Program-made: the position numbers and the translations under genes
Notes under the pieces: generated by a model
Seen by the model: only the letters and a program-made list of their open reading frames with translations
What the model was told of the DNA's origin: nothing
The model's database searches: none
Shown: piece by piece, positions 23,346-34,027 of the stretch
Numbering within the stretch: the first letter of the stretch is position 1
How the letters are laid out: every line of letters begins with the position of its first letter
Assembly: GCA_022393335.1 (NCBI GenBank)
Contig: JAJEKB010021337.1
Location: 841,571 to 905,570 of the forward strand
DNA: 64,000 bases
DNA from: Macrotrachela quadricornifera
Lineage: Eukaryota > Rotifera > Eurotatoria > Philodinida > Philodinidae
Direction: 5' to 3'

Positions 23346-25640
23346 TTTATTTTGCACTATCCGTTTAGTTAAAAAAACATAATTTGCTAAATTTGGTAGA
23401 ATGAAATTGTCTTTTATACACTTATTTGGAAAAAAAAATTTCAGGTTTCGTGTGAATGTTAGTCACTATTCAAAATAAAACTTCTATTCTTCTATCATTG
23501 TAATAAAAAAAAAGACAAACTTTCATTTTATTTTCGTTGATATTTTTTTGCGTGAACGTACGACGGATGTTTAATATGAATGACTAAATACAGTAATAAA
23601 ATGAATCGATATTTACTTTAATTGAGAATAATTTCATAATATGTTTGTTTGTGTCAGGATCAAAGGTCAAAAAAACACTAGCATTGGAGCTTATCGATAC
23701 GTCTCCGAATCTTTCGCTACATTCCTGTAGCGCCTATAGATCCTCAACTCGTAAACCAAAGAGGTACTCTTGGGCCCTCAAGTGCTATAAGGTGATTGTG
23801 CCGATGGGTCTTGAGCTACTATATGGTGGAAGTATCTTTTATGCCTCTGGTTAGATATTGTTGGGGTAGGCTTGGGTATTGAAGTCGTATATTATCGGAG
23901 CATTACTGGATGCTGATGAGCAATAGCATATGTTCAGTTAAACGTCCTGTGTTGCGACCTTATAAAGATCGATGGGAATATTACATAGAAGTATATTCGG
24001 ACATATTCAATAGTGGTTTGCCTCATTTTAGATTCTGTAATTGAGAGATACGTATCCAAACGGTAGAAAACTTGGTATAGTGAAGAGACCTAGTTAATCC
24101 TCTATATTCACGTTAGTGCTTTGTGAAGAGTTTGATCAGGAGCAATCTGTTATGAATTAGTTTTGCCGGTTAAGGTACATATAACGGTTGGATTAAGTCG
24201 ATGGTGCGCAGGTTTCTGGTTGTGAACTGAGATGAACACATTCGCTCAGATTAAAAGTTTGATTGTTCTCTTTTTATATTGAATTATGAGAATCATAAAA
24301 GTAGAGAAGCTGATGCAGATGCAAATCTATAGTATTATCAGTAGCTGGCTCGAGAAGGGGATTACCATTCAAACATTTTTAATGCTTCAGTCGAGGATTG
24401 AACGAGTCAAGGCGACGAGCGTTACTTGTTCGACACCAGCTAAAAGATATTATTGCTGAGTGTCCTTTTTACTGTATCAATTTTCTATTGTTTATCACTT
24501 TGAACGATTTTTAATTATAAGTAGGAGCCCCAGTTTTTGGTTCCGTTTCAAGAACCCAGAATTCACTTGGTTTCTGGGTTCCCAGGAACGAAGAACCTGG
24601 AAGCCTGTATTAACTGTACACAACAAAGTCATGAAAGACTATGGGAATATTCCATTCTGTCTTAGGAGTAAAGAAAAATGAATTGTAAAGTAAGTTCCGA
24701 GTTCCTGGATATGAAACCTTGGGGAACCGAAAACCTCTAATTATAATAATGATGCCTTATGTGTTACATGACCCAGCCAGACAAAATCAGTAAAAATATG
24801 CGTTTTTTAAAACTTTTTGTCTAACTGGGGAAAGCTGCTATTTCAGCATGGATCTATATATATTTTTTTATCAGTAGTAGCATTGAGACAAAACGTTGGC
24901 AACGAGACATTTTATATCACGAACAACAATGACAATTTATAAATCTCTGTTTATTTTCAACTATATTTAAATATAAAAAAAAGTAGGTCAATAGTTTATA
25001 TGGGACTTTCTCTCGACTAAAACACTGAATTTTGAAGGTTTTCGTAAAACGTTCACAAAAACCTTAAGAAAATTCAATATTTTTAGATTAATTGATTCAC
25101 AATACGTCAGAAACTTCTATCCGTAGCAAATTTCGAACTGAAGAGATTTGTCATGTGATTGGCCATTACTTCTTTTCACGAGTCGTACAATGAAAAATTT
25201 TGTTTTTTTCCACATCATTGCGCTTGTCTATGCATGTGGAGAATACAATATAATGATTCTTCATTAATCCTTTCTTACCATTCTTTGCATTAGCATTCGC
25301 ACTTGAATAATTTTTTCTTTCTTCCTACCTTGATGTTTTGCTTCATTATTACAAAAAGGCCGAAATGTGAAGAAAACATCGCTTCACAAGCTATTATATT
25401 CAGTAGCATAATGTTACGTCTTCAATAATAACACAAATCGAGCATGCAAATGCATGGGTTACCTACAATGACAGATGCTAGTATAATTCAGTACCGGTAC
25501 AGTATTACATGAAAATAAAACATACTCATAACATGATTCTCCATTTAGCGAACTCGCAGCAACTAAAGAGCCAAACTATATCATACGATTTATTATTAAA
25601 TAAATGGTTGCTTTCAAAAATCAAATGAATTGCATTCGTT
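23346..25640. other. Gene-free stretch
   Basis: A slightly GC-richer block at about 23650-24250 has one 69-residue frame but no recognisable gene or RNA. A small cluster at 24515-24745 is rich in GGTTCC/GGGTTC motifs with partial inverted symmetry and may be a decayed MITE. A 50-bp hairpin lies near 25030-25080. Confidence 0.4.
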
Positions 25641-27329
25641 ATGTATAGTCACAGCGAATGGGAACGCTGCAAGACTCAAGAGAGTTGGAGTTTAGATATC
25701 GTAGGATAACGAAACATATTCATCTACTACAGTTAACACAACCCGAAACTCTACTAGACTAAGCACGGTTGGAGTGTAGATGTCATACGATAATGATAAA
25801 TTTTCATCGAGGGCATTTAAGACACCTAGAAACTGCAATACTCGGTCAGGTTGCAGTATAGGTAGTATATGATTGCAGTACAGATACAATCATCGCAATT
25901 CGAACATCCGCAAGCTCTCCAAGATTTAGCAGGCTTAAGGTATTTGTAAAATACGTTCCAATCCACTCCTAGTGATGTCTTATTCCAAGTCCATATGAAT
26001 CGATAGACGTTTAAATTTTTCCATTATTTCGATTCCAAGCTAAGCCATTTTCTTTAAAAAATCTTTCAAAAAAAAATTAATATACTATTTTGAAGAGCTC
26101 ATCCTAAGCATTTAATAATCTATCGAAATTCAATCTGAATTTTAGAGAAAAAAGGAGACCCGTGCGACTTCTGTGAATTCAGAAGTCTTGAGGATACCTG
26201 AATTCAAAAACCAACTGATATTAGCTAATTTAAAAAGAAATACCAGGATGTCAAGGATACAAAGAATGCCGTGTTTATGGCGTATTACATTAATTCTGCC
26301 ACTGATATTTCTTTATTACAACTTATAATCCCGGATAGATAGATAGATCTATAGACAAATAGATAGATGAATAGATAGGAATCTTGCGTGTTTATGACTT
26401 CATCCCGAGTTAGCAGACGTATGTGTACGTGTTTCTCAGTTACTCTCAATTGGGATGCGTGTTTGTATATATCTGTCCACATCCTCAATTAACTCAACTT
26501 TTGTGAAACAGAATTGAAAAAAGTGTTGAAGTATATAGCGAGAAACCTTCAACTCCTCTTCCCCTCTCCTCTCCTTCCTCACGAACCGTGGTAAACATCA
26601 TAGAGTGTGATAAACACTTAGTGAAGGGTTTCCTTTATCATAGCCTGTGACAGATAGTTTAGCAACACCATAGTATTTATAACTTACGATGAGGAAGAGT
26701 TAACTCTCTTATGTAGGTTGGTTCGTTTCTTGAACGCTTGTAGAAATTACGCGAAAAGCTTTTTTACAGGAAGAAATTCGAGTCTCAATAGATTCGGGTT
26801 TCCAACACATTCTAATCAATTCGATATTAACTCCTTCGACCTCATTCAGAACTAGGACATTTCTAAATGAAAAGCTGAAGAGATGAGAATGAACAAATCT
26901 TTGTCGATCATTTCGACAGCTAGATTCACGCGGAGCAGTGGTTGAAGAGCCACTAGAACTGACAGATTTCATTCTGTTCCAGCCTATTCCTTCCAATTGA
27001 ATTCTAGTCAACGCATTTGCTTTCGATCAAACGTTGAATCATGAGAAAACCTCTCTATAAACACCAATGCCTCAAAACCACACGCCTTCTTTATTATCTG
27101 TATCTTCCTCACAACTATTGTATGTACCTTAAAACAAGCAATTGATTTGTCTGGATATATTGAGATATAGTTCTTCTAGTGCAAAAAAAAGAAAGACATG
27201 TGTCTTTCCTAATAGTTATTAAGGAACTTGCCTTTTTTAACATTTCAAACAATCACAAGAACCGATTCAAACTGATCGACTGGTCTCTATCCATCTATTG
27301 CTAGAATATATATTTTCTTTTCATAGTTT
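25641..27329. other. Gene-free stretch
   Basis: Two diverged direct copies of a segment containing GTTGGAGT[TG]TAGAT...CGATAA lie at about 25684 and 25766. A GATA-type microsatellite (AGATAGAT variants) lies at about 26335-26380. No gene is supportable. Confidence 0.4.
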
Positions 27330-27430
27330 TAGGTCCTCTATTTCAAATTTTTGTATGTGGATATCGAAAGGTTTACATCATTCATTATTTGCCATCAATA
27401 AAGTCCTTTTTTGATACATTGATTTAGAGA
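27330..27430 (+). repeat. Single arm of the 14636-type MITE
   Basis: GATATCGAAAGGTTTAC...CATCAATAAAGTCC...TTTTTTGA resembles the right arm at 15080-15150 (GATATTGAAAAGTTTGC...TATCAATAAAGTTC...TTTTTGA). Only one arm is present here. Confidence 0.45.
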
Positions 27431-27650
27431 ATGAGCCGGCTAGGTTCCGACTAAACCGAATCTTTTACAAAAAGTTTGCCCGGTTTCAACTCTGAAACAT
27501 AGTGATATAGTAAAAAAATACATACAAAAGGAAGGATGTGGACATATCTCTCAGTACTTGTAGAAGAAGGAAAGGGAAAAAAAGATAATAACTGTGCGTT
27601 CATTTTTTTAGATAAATTTCGGAGCAATAAAATCTTCAAGGTATTGATAA

Positions 27651-28523
27651 ATGCTCGATCAATTAATCTGGCGTCGTGCTGTTCTGAACGGTCAGGATAT
27701 CGTTGAATTATTATCTGATTCACGTAATGCACCTTTGGCTATAGTTGTTCCGAATTATATTTCTAGCGTTCACGCAAATCATTTATATCATCAATTTTGT
27801 AACCATCCCGATCGCAATATGTATGATCATGAACTGCATTCAGAGAATCCAAATGAACAGCCGATCATGATCAAGGGCGGTCTTGATAAAATTGGTGTTG
27901 CATATAACTCAACGTATGGCAAAGCACCTGATAGTATCGAAATAAAGAAGTATTACGATGCGATTCCAGACTATGTTGCTGATATGAACCAACGATGTGC
28001 ACCGTATGGTAATCCCATCCATCAGGTCATCAAAGAAATGAACTCCGGAAGCAATAAATATCCTTTCGGCATGGAAATTGCTGCATTTGATAATCGTCCA
28101 ATGTATTCTGGGATAGTTCGTATTATGGAACCAGATATGGAGGGTAGTTATGAATTATCAGAAAGGCCACATATCGATAAGTTGCCAGATTCGAAATGTC
28201 GTTTGGTCAAACAACTGGCTTGTAATATTTATTTGAAGGTTCCATCTCAATCGGCTAAGGCTGGAGGACAATTAGAACTTTGGGACATCAGAAATATTCC
28301 ATTTGAACTTAACACAGATGTGCTAGAACGTGATGATCTACGGCATTTCCTTGAACTTAATGGCGCACGATCAATTCTTATTGCACCGGAGCAGGGCGAC
28401 TTAATTATTTTCAATTCAAGAAAGCCTCATGGTGTTAAACAATTATTACAGGATGATCGAATGACGTTTCAAACCTTCATTGGGTACGAAGAAGAAGGAA
28501 AACCATTGCTGTGCTGGAATTAA
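27651..28523 (+). CDS. Fe(II)/2-oxoglutarate-dependent oxygenase, intronless
   Basis: A single frame of 290 residues. The iron-binding triad is visible: H174 and D176 in RPHIDKLP, and H260 in KPHGVKQL. R270 lies ten residues later and would bind the 2-oxoglutarate carboxylate. Between them are the jelly-roll strands LACNIYLKVP, GGQLELWD and APEQGDLIIFNS, the last being the usual turn before the distal His. Length and layout match bacterial standalone 2OG-Fe(II) oxygenases that hydroxylate small molecules or amino acids. There is no signal peptide or transmembrane segment. The missing introns and bacterial-like layout suggest horizontal acquisition, an inference to be tested by phylogeny. AATAAA lies at 28616. 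Substrate unknown. Confidence 0.85.
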   Translation: MLDQLIWRRAVLNGQDIVELLSDSRNAPLAIVVPNYISSVHANHLYHQFCNHPDRNMYDHELHSENPNEQPIMIKGGLDKIGVAYNSTYGKAPDSIEIKKYYDAIPDYVADMNQRCAPYGNPIHQVIKEMNSGSNKYPFGMEIAAFDNRPMYSGIVRIMEPDMEGSYELSERPHIDKLPDSKCRLVKQLACNIYLKVPSQSAKAGGQLELWDIRNIPFELNTDVLERDDLRHFLELNGARSILIAPEQGDLIIFNSRKPHGVKQLLQDDRMTFQTFIGYEEEGKPLLCWN

Positions 28524-29226
28524 AGTTCAAATTTGTAAGACTGGCTATATATCAGCTTATGCTTGACCATTACGCCTATGAGCATGTTCAGTTTTATGCC
28601 TTTCGAATATTTTTAAATAAAATTTCATAATCATTGACAATAGAGTTTACTTCCATTTACCATTGTCAAACTCTTCAATGAGTGAAGCCAAAGATTATGA
28701 TAATATTTTTTATTCATATTTTACTTTTTGAAACAACTGAAAGAGGAACACTAAACCTGTTTGTAGGATATATCACTCGAAAAAACAACAAGCAACTATT
28801 CTTCTTTCTATCTCCCTCTAAAAGATCTTTTTTTTGTTCTGTTTTATGAACATGTATGTAGAGAAAAAAAATGATAATGTTTCTTTGAAATCACATTGAT
28901 TACAATGTCGGTTAATAAGTTATCCAAATGTCAGCCATATCCGATACCAACATTCCAGTGACGTGTCTCTTTGAAACAAGCAATGAAAAATTTGTATACT
29001 ACTACGACCGATTTTTCGGCGAACGTGGCTGATTGTATTTTGAGAAAAAAGTAATGAAGTAACTCTGCATTCGAATCGAACGACAGCAATTGATAGGAGA
29101 GAGAGAAAACATAAGAAGAACCGAAAAGATGCGACCACATAATGTTGTAATCAGTTGATACAAATAATAAACTTTTAAACATAATTAGAAAAGTATATGT
29201 ACACACAGCTATGTAGGAGAGAATTT
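28524..29226. other. Convergent intergenic region
   Basis: The 3' ends of the oxygenase (+) and the fukutin-like gene (-) face each other here. Overlapping minus-strand frames at 28920-29230 are not convincing. Confidence 0.5.
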
Positions 29227-31182
29227 TCATACCCAGATATCTCTAAATTGCAGATTTCCATCGGCTAAAAAGTTATCGAGACAACCGTGAAATCCAGGAC
29301 TGGGACACTTGGAGAATTTTCCAGCGTCATAAGATATCCAACTTGTTTTCTCTGCCAAAGTTCTCCAGTGTTCAACATGTCGCAAAATCTGATAACCATA
29401 ACGGTTACGGGAATAAAGTCCGGGATTTGGTGGCGTATACACCCAATGGTTAGTATGACCTACTAGCGTGTAGTTAGTTCCATTGGCTGGTGCCATCATA
29501 TGCGATGCCAAACAATTAACTCCCCAAAACTCAATTCTCCAATTTGCGCTTCTATAGAGTATGTAGCCGCAGCTTACATCATACGTTTTGATGCAATGCT
29601 CAATCGATTTAAAGCACTTAGCGGTCGGTTGTTCAGCCAACGTAAAGCTATAACCAAACTGATTAACTTCTTTGTTTAACTTCATTACTGCATCAAAGTC
29701 TCGGGCCATTAACGAGACGTCATGATCACGTTCCCATGGAAATGCATTTTGTAGCTTAACAACAGCTAAAACAGATCCGCTATCCAACTCATATTCGATT
29801 TTGTTGGTAGTGAAAAGATCGTGTGCTACATTGAGCATATGATTCAGTTCGGCTAGACAACATATCGATACGATATAGCCTTGCTTTTTGTAGCACCCCA
29901 TTTTAGCTTCACTGCATGTGAATAACAAGTCGCTGTTGTCTGGAAACACGATTCTATTCAATTTCCACTTTTGTACTAATGGCAACCAATCAGTTTTCAA
30001 AACCAATTTTTGTACTCCAATTGAACGGGTGTAGAACATCGAATCTGGACACGTCATCATCACATAATCGTTCCAGCGAAGTGTCAGCATTAAGTCGAGA
30101 TACTGATTTTGTCCTTTCAAATTATGGAATATCAACTGTTTGAGCAACTTTGAGCGCATCACAAAAGGACCCGATGAATATTCGCAATACATACAAGCAT
30201 TATATGAAAGATCGTACCCTTCAACTAGACGCAAACTATAGTTTCTCAACCCAATTTGATGACATCCACTCGTCCAATGGCCGCTCGTAGTTCTATGAGA
30301 ACCTGCAACAAGATCAGCAACTTTGTAACTGATAAGTCGCACCAAGCGTTCCAATCGGCTATTCCAATCGAATTGTACGAGGTCACGTAACATCAGCACA
30401 TATTCGGTTGAAACACTATCGAGTGCTTTCATTAAACTGTTATAAACGAAAACTTCAGCATTGAACTTGTAAACTTTCATTTCATTCTCAATTAAATGTT
30501 TGTCTGCGATATTTCCAACTATAATAATCAACGGAAGCCTATTGTATCCAGAAGAATTAAAGCCTGCGAAAATGTGACTTGCTGCTGATATATCGATTTC
30601 ACCAGCAAAATTAAACATTAAGGATAGTACTTGAGAAAACGGACGCACATTGTAACGGTTACAATCAAACATCTCAAATCCCTTTGAGTAGTACGGTTGT
30701 CCATATGTGCTGTTGGTGTATACCTCAGGGCACACATCGAGCATAGAATCAGAGATCAATGACGGACGCTTGGTTTCATTTTCTGGAGTAAAATAAATAT
30801 TGTCCTGCATTTTTAAAGAACGATCATTATCATTGCTAGCATCAAACGCATGCATTGCATCAAGCAATCTAGTCAATTTTTGGTAGGCTTCATTTATTTC
30901 GATAATGGTTTTACCACTGCGGGCATAACGGTGAGCTTTGGCCATATGTTTGGCAATTGCAGTCAGCGTCCTTTTCAAGTCTTGTTGAGAGCTGATACTG
31001 TCAATGTTTAACTGGCTGTTAACAGAGCGCAATTGAATAACTACGTGCGGTACACTATTATCACCAAATGTTATGAAAATAATTATAGCAATAACACTAG
31101 TAATAATGAACGATAAAGAAACTATTCGATAGCAAAAATTTCTACCAAAGTGAAAATTAGTCGTTCTTGATCGATTAGCCAT
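29227..31182 (-). CDS. Fukutin/FKRP-like type II membrane transferase (LicD-like domain)
   Basis: A single 651-residue frame. It is a type II topology protein: a basic N-terminus, then a membrane anchor near residues 18-39, which places it in the Golgi/ER. A stem and GT-A-like region spans about 210-390 (LPLIIIVGN, YVLMLRDLVQFDW). A C-terminal LicD/fukutin-type nucleotidyltransferase domain begins near 440: YELDSGSVLAVVKLQNAFPW, then ERDHDVSL (D486, D488), the acidic pair that binds metal in this family. Human FKRP adds ribitol-5-phosphate to alpha-dystroglycan glycans. This protein could act on a related glycan, but the substrate is inferred only from the family. No introns seen. Start at the first ATG gives a plausible anchor. 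Confidence 0.85.
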   Translation of the reverse strand: MANRSRTTNFHFGRNFCYRIVSLSFIITSVIAIIIFITFGDNSVPHVVIQLRSVNSQLNIDSISSQQDLKRTLTAIAKHMAKAHRYARSGKTIIEINEAYQKLTRLLDAMHAFDASNDNDRSLKMQDNIYFTPENETKRPSLISDSMLDVCPEVYTNSTYGQPYYSKGFEMFDCNRYNVRPFSQVLSLMFNFAGEIDISAASHIFAGFNSSGYNRLPLIIIVGNIADKHLIENEMKVYKFNAEVFVYNSLMKALDSVSTEYVLMLRDLVQFDWNSRLERLVRLISYKVADLVAGSHRTTSGHWTSGCHQIGLRNYSLRLVEGYDLSYNACMYCEYSSGPFVMRSKLLKQLIFHNLKGQNQYLDLMLTLRWNDYVMMTCPDSMFYTRSIGVQKLVLKTDWLPLVQKWKLNRIVFPDNSDLLFTCSEAKMGCYKKQGYIVSICCLAELNHMLNVAHDLFTTNKIEYELDSGSVLAVVKLQNAFPWERDHDVSLMARDFDAVMKLNKEVNQFGYSFTLAEQPTAKCFKSIEHCIKTYDVSCGYILYRSANWRIEFWGVNCLASHMMAPANGTNYTLVGHTNHWVYTPPNPGLYSRNRYGYQILRHVEHWRTLAEKTSWISYDAGKFSKCPSPGFHGCLDNFLADGNLQFRDIWV

Positions 31183-31761
31183 GATTAATTAAAGACAATA
31201 TCTAAAAAAAAGCATTAAAATGAGAGTATAGGATAGTAAACTTATTTCCTGAATATTAAATACCATCGGCAAGGAGTTACTTTCCAGAGTCATAAGTAAT
31301 ATAAATCGAAATCACTCAGATCTGATTCAATACATTCTAATTTTAAAAGAATCATTTGAACCGAAAAATTTACTTGTTTTTAGAGTAATGTCCGGAGTTC
31401 GGGACGAAGCAAACCAGGTGTTTGCTATCTATTTTACCAGAAGATATTACTGATATATTTTGACATCCGCAATGGATATAAAAATTTTTTTAATATAAAA
31501 TCAATTATAAGATTCATTCATATAGTATCTCTATGGTTATATGAAGAAGGCTCGTCGTTCTTAGCCTCTACTCTCAACACTATAACAACTGTCGTAGTTA
31601 TTCATAATACCGATAACAGATGGTGCTAATATTTGGAATAACGGAGTATTATAGTTTTTGAAGAGTCTATAGACTCAAATATTATTGGTTAAATAAGTGC
31701 CCCAGAAAAGAAAAGAAAGAAAATATTAGGAAGTCGTAACGAAATGAAAGATCCGTCAGCC
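31183..31761. other. Divergent intergenic region
   Basis: Separates the fukutin-like gene (-) from the small peptide gene (+). AT-rich, no other gene. Confidence 0.45.
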
Positions 31762-31770
31762 ATATAAAAG
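31762..31770 (+). promoter_or_regulatory. TATA box of small peptide gene
   Basis: ATATAAAAG lies 52 bp before the ATG at 31822, a normal spacing for a short 5' UTR. Confidence 0.55.
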
Positions 31771-31821
31771 AAACAGACTCCATGTCTGTTTTGAATTCTA
31801 ATTCTATAACATCGAATTTTA

Positions 31822-32004
31822 ATGAAAAGAAATGTTTATCTTTGTTTATTCATACTAATTTTTATTTTAGTTGTGAATATGGTTATAACATGTAGTCGAA
31901 CTCTAGCTGCTGCAACAACAGATGCTATCACTTTGTCGAATTTTAACTCTAGAGTAAATGCTAATAAACTAGGAAAAGCACAAGCATATTCTTTCTGTTG
32001 TTGA
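31822..32004 (+). CDS. Small secreted peptide precursor, unrecognised
   Basis: 60 residues. A basic start (MKRN) leads into a strong hydrophobic core (LCLFILIFILVVNMVI), a typical signal peptide. A short polar mature part follows, ending AYSFCC with two terminal cysteines. A TATA box lies upstream, and AATAAA lies at 32109, 105 bp after the stop. These make a compact, complete transcription unit. A KLGK segment could be a processing site. It could encode a peptide hormone or defence peptide. I recognise no family; the call rests on architecture. Confidence 0.5.
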   Translation: MKRNVYLCLFILIFILVVNMVITCSRTLAAATTDAITLSNFNSRVNANKLGKAQAYSFCC

Positions 32005-32108
32005 TTTGTTTTTCCGTTTCTTTCTCTACTTCTCCATATGGGTTCTTTTTTCTTTGTGTTGAAAAAGAGTACTATGCACATCAAGACGTCATTTGTGTAC
32101 TATCTTTG

Positions 32109-32114
32109 AATAAA
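32109..32114 (+). promoter_or_regulatory. Polyadenylation signal of small peptide gene
   Basis: AATAAA 105 bp after the stop codon of the 60-residue precursor. Confidence 0.45.
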
Positions 32115-32709
32115 AACTAGTGAAACAGCTGGCATCCCTCAGAGAAGAGCACATATGAGCATATTTTTGAACAACCCGTTTTTATTACGGTGATCCTGTT
32201 TGGAGATCATAGCGGACATCTACTACAGGTGTTCGTAATTGGAAGGTTGTACGAAATGTTCAATCCCCGGTTGGATTCTATGAATTCCAGCTGGACAAAG
32301 GAATTTCGAGATAACTTGGCCAGATTCAGTAGGATTTACCAAAATTCGATTTTTTTTAGTGTGATTCGACGTCGAATCTGGTTGGTACCGATAAGATTCG
32401 TTCGTCGAAATGAACCATCTGGGTTAGCAAGTTTCCAATAACAAAGACCAAGATAGATATAAAATATAAGACAATAAAAAGTTCTTGACTACATAGAAGT
32501 GCAAGGCGTAACAAGCAGAAAAACATTCACTCTATGATTCCAGTTTCGCCTTCTTATTATCCAATGATGAATACATTCAGTCGTGAGTACCTAATATACA
32601 GTCTATGTTTATGTAACACTATACTTATCATCATCTGATCAGAATAATAAAATAAGTTGAAGATTTTTTGCTCATATAAAGTTTCAAAAAGCTCCAGTTT
32701 AAAATTTAT
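32115..32709. other. Intergenic, no gene seen
   Basis: An 83-residue frame at 32190-32441 has no recognisable content. Confidence 0.4.
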
Positions 32710-34027
32710 ACATGTTCTGTTGATGCGCATTGCGCATAAAAGAACATCGATTTGAGTTTCTATTTTTCCATAGAATCGAAGATAAAATTGATGTTGTTGT
32801 TTTTAATCGACAAAAAGTTCGGTTCGCAATGTTGCTTAAACGTATAATCATAAGATGGAGCGTGAAAATATCGTTTGGGGTAAACATAAACTACAATGGA
32901 TCCAATCATTTGAATACCGAGAATATTATCTGTCCTAAAATAGGATGCTCGAAAATGATTATGGCCAAAAATATGAAAATTCGTCAGAGAATGTTCATCA
33001 TCGAGAATTGTAGAATCGCTGGTTTATCGAGTGCCGAATTTCAAAGAACTCTCTTTTCGGTATACGTATTTCCTCTGTTCACTTGGCTTTTCGCAACACT
33101 TCCACTCCTTATGAGTCGTTAAATTGATAGCATCAACCATTTCTATTTGTCGTGTTTAACGCTAGTAGTACCAAATGGATCATTATTGATCCATACTCAA
33201 AAATTCGAAAATTCTTTGGAAATCTTTTGTTATTCGTTGATTTTAAGGACAAGTAGGATTTCTCACGAATGAAATTATAATTTTAGACCTAAGATTATAT
33301 TGATTGTAATTTTCTGAGTCATCGAAAGCCTTTGATTCGATCATATGTCTCCAATATACAACAAACATATTATAATAATAATAATAAATAAATTTTAAGC
33401 CCATGCTCGAATGAAGCATATTCTATTTTATTTAGACACTATCAATTCATATCGAAAACAATTGTATCCAACGGATCATAGCTATTCAATAACAAGAGTA
33501 GCGAAATCACATATTTGCTGCATATTAGAGACATATGATCGGATTAATGGCTTTTGATGACTCAGAAAATTACAATCAATACAGTTTCAGGTCCAAAATT
33601 CTAATTTCATTCGTGAGAAATCCTATTTGTTTTAAAAATCAAGGAACAACAAATGATTTCTAATGAATTTTCAAATTTCTGAGTATGGATCAAAAATGAC
33701 CCACTTGGTATAACTAGAGTTAAAGAAAGTCATGGAAGTGTATCACTAGAATGATATGCTTTTCTCGACACTATACAATCAGAGATCTTTTAACGATCTA
33801 GGTTATAAGTACTAGAGAAAATTCAGAAGTTAACTCCAAATATCGATCAATGGATCGAGAAAAGATCACTGGTAAAACATATGTACAGAACTAAACGTAT
33901 AGTTTTGCATGTACCAGTAATAGAAAATTGTCTAATATGGATAGCTGACACTGATGATAGTCCCATTCCAACAGTACTTGACATTGATCTCTCTCGTTTG
34001 CTATCCTTTTCTGATTCGTTTACCTGA
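32710..34027 (+). pseudogene. Dead LINE reverse-transcriptase C-terminus, split by a MITE
   Basis: From 32730 the frame reads KIRQRMFIIE, IAGLSS, RTLFSVYVFPLFTWLFATL, a pattern of the region after the reverse-transcriptase core of non-LTR elements. It is cut at 33156-33159 (TTAA) by the 560-bp MITE. It resumes in the same frame at 33720 with coding-like sequence (DMLFSTLYNQRSFNDLG) and further on KHMYRTKRIVLHVPVIENC to about 34027. In-frame stops include TAA at 33120 and TAG near 33752 and 33812, the last two at positions where tryptophan is expected. The upstream RT core is missing, so the copy is truncated and inactive. Confidence 0.6.
33156..33723. mobile_element. 560-bp palindromic MITE with TTAA target duplication
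   Basis: The element spans 33160-33719 between TTAA at 33156-33159 and 33720-33723. Ends read CGCTAGTAGTACCAAATGG and, inverted, CTCTAGTTATACCAAGTGG. Inverted similarity runs through GATCCATACTCA, TTTCTCACGAATGAAATTA, GATTGTAATTTTCTGAGTCA and CGATCATATGTCTC to the centre. TTAA duplications point to the piggyBac or Kolobok group. The insertion site is confirmed by the LINE reading frame, which continues across it when the MITE and one TTAA are removed. Confidence 0.88.

Noticed and set aside
23645..24250. Slightly GC-richer block suggestive of a gene or rRNA fragment
   Set aside because: No conserved rRNA blocks and only one short frame; nothing could be supported.
26709..27011. 100-residue minus-strand frame
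   Set aside because: No domain, no promoter, no splice signals; composition fits a chance frame.
28920..29230. Two overlapping minus-strand frames next to the fukutin-like gene
   Set aside because: They lie immediately after its stop codon in other frames and look like 3' UTR; no recognisable content.
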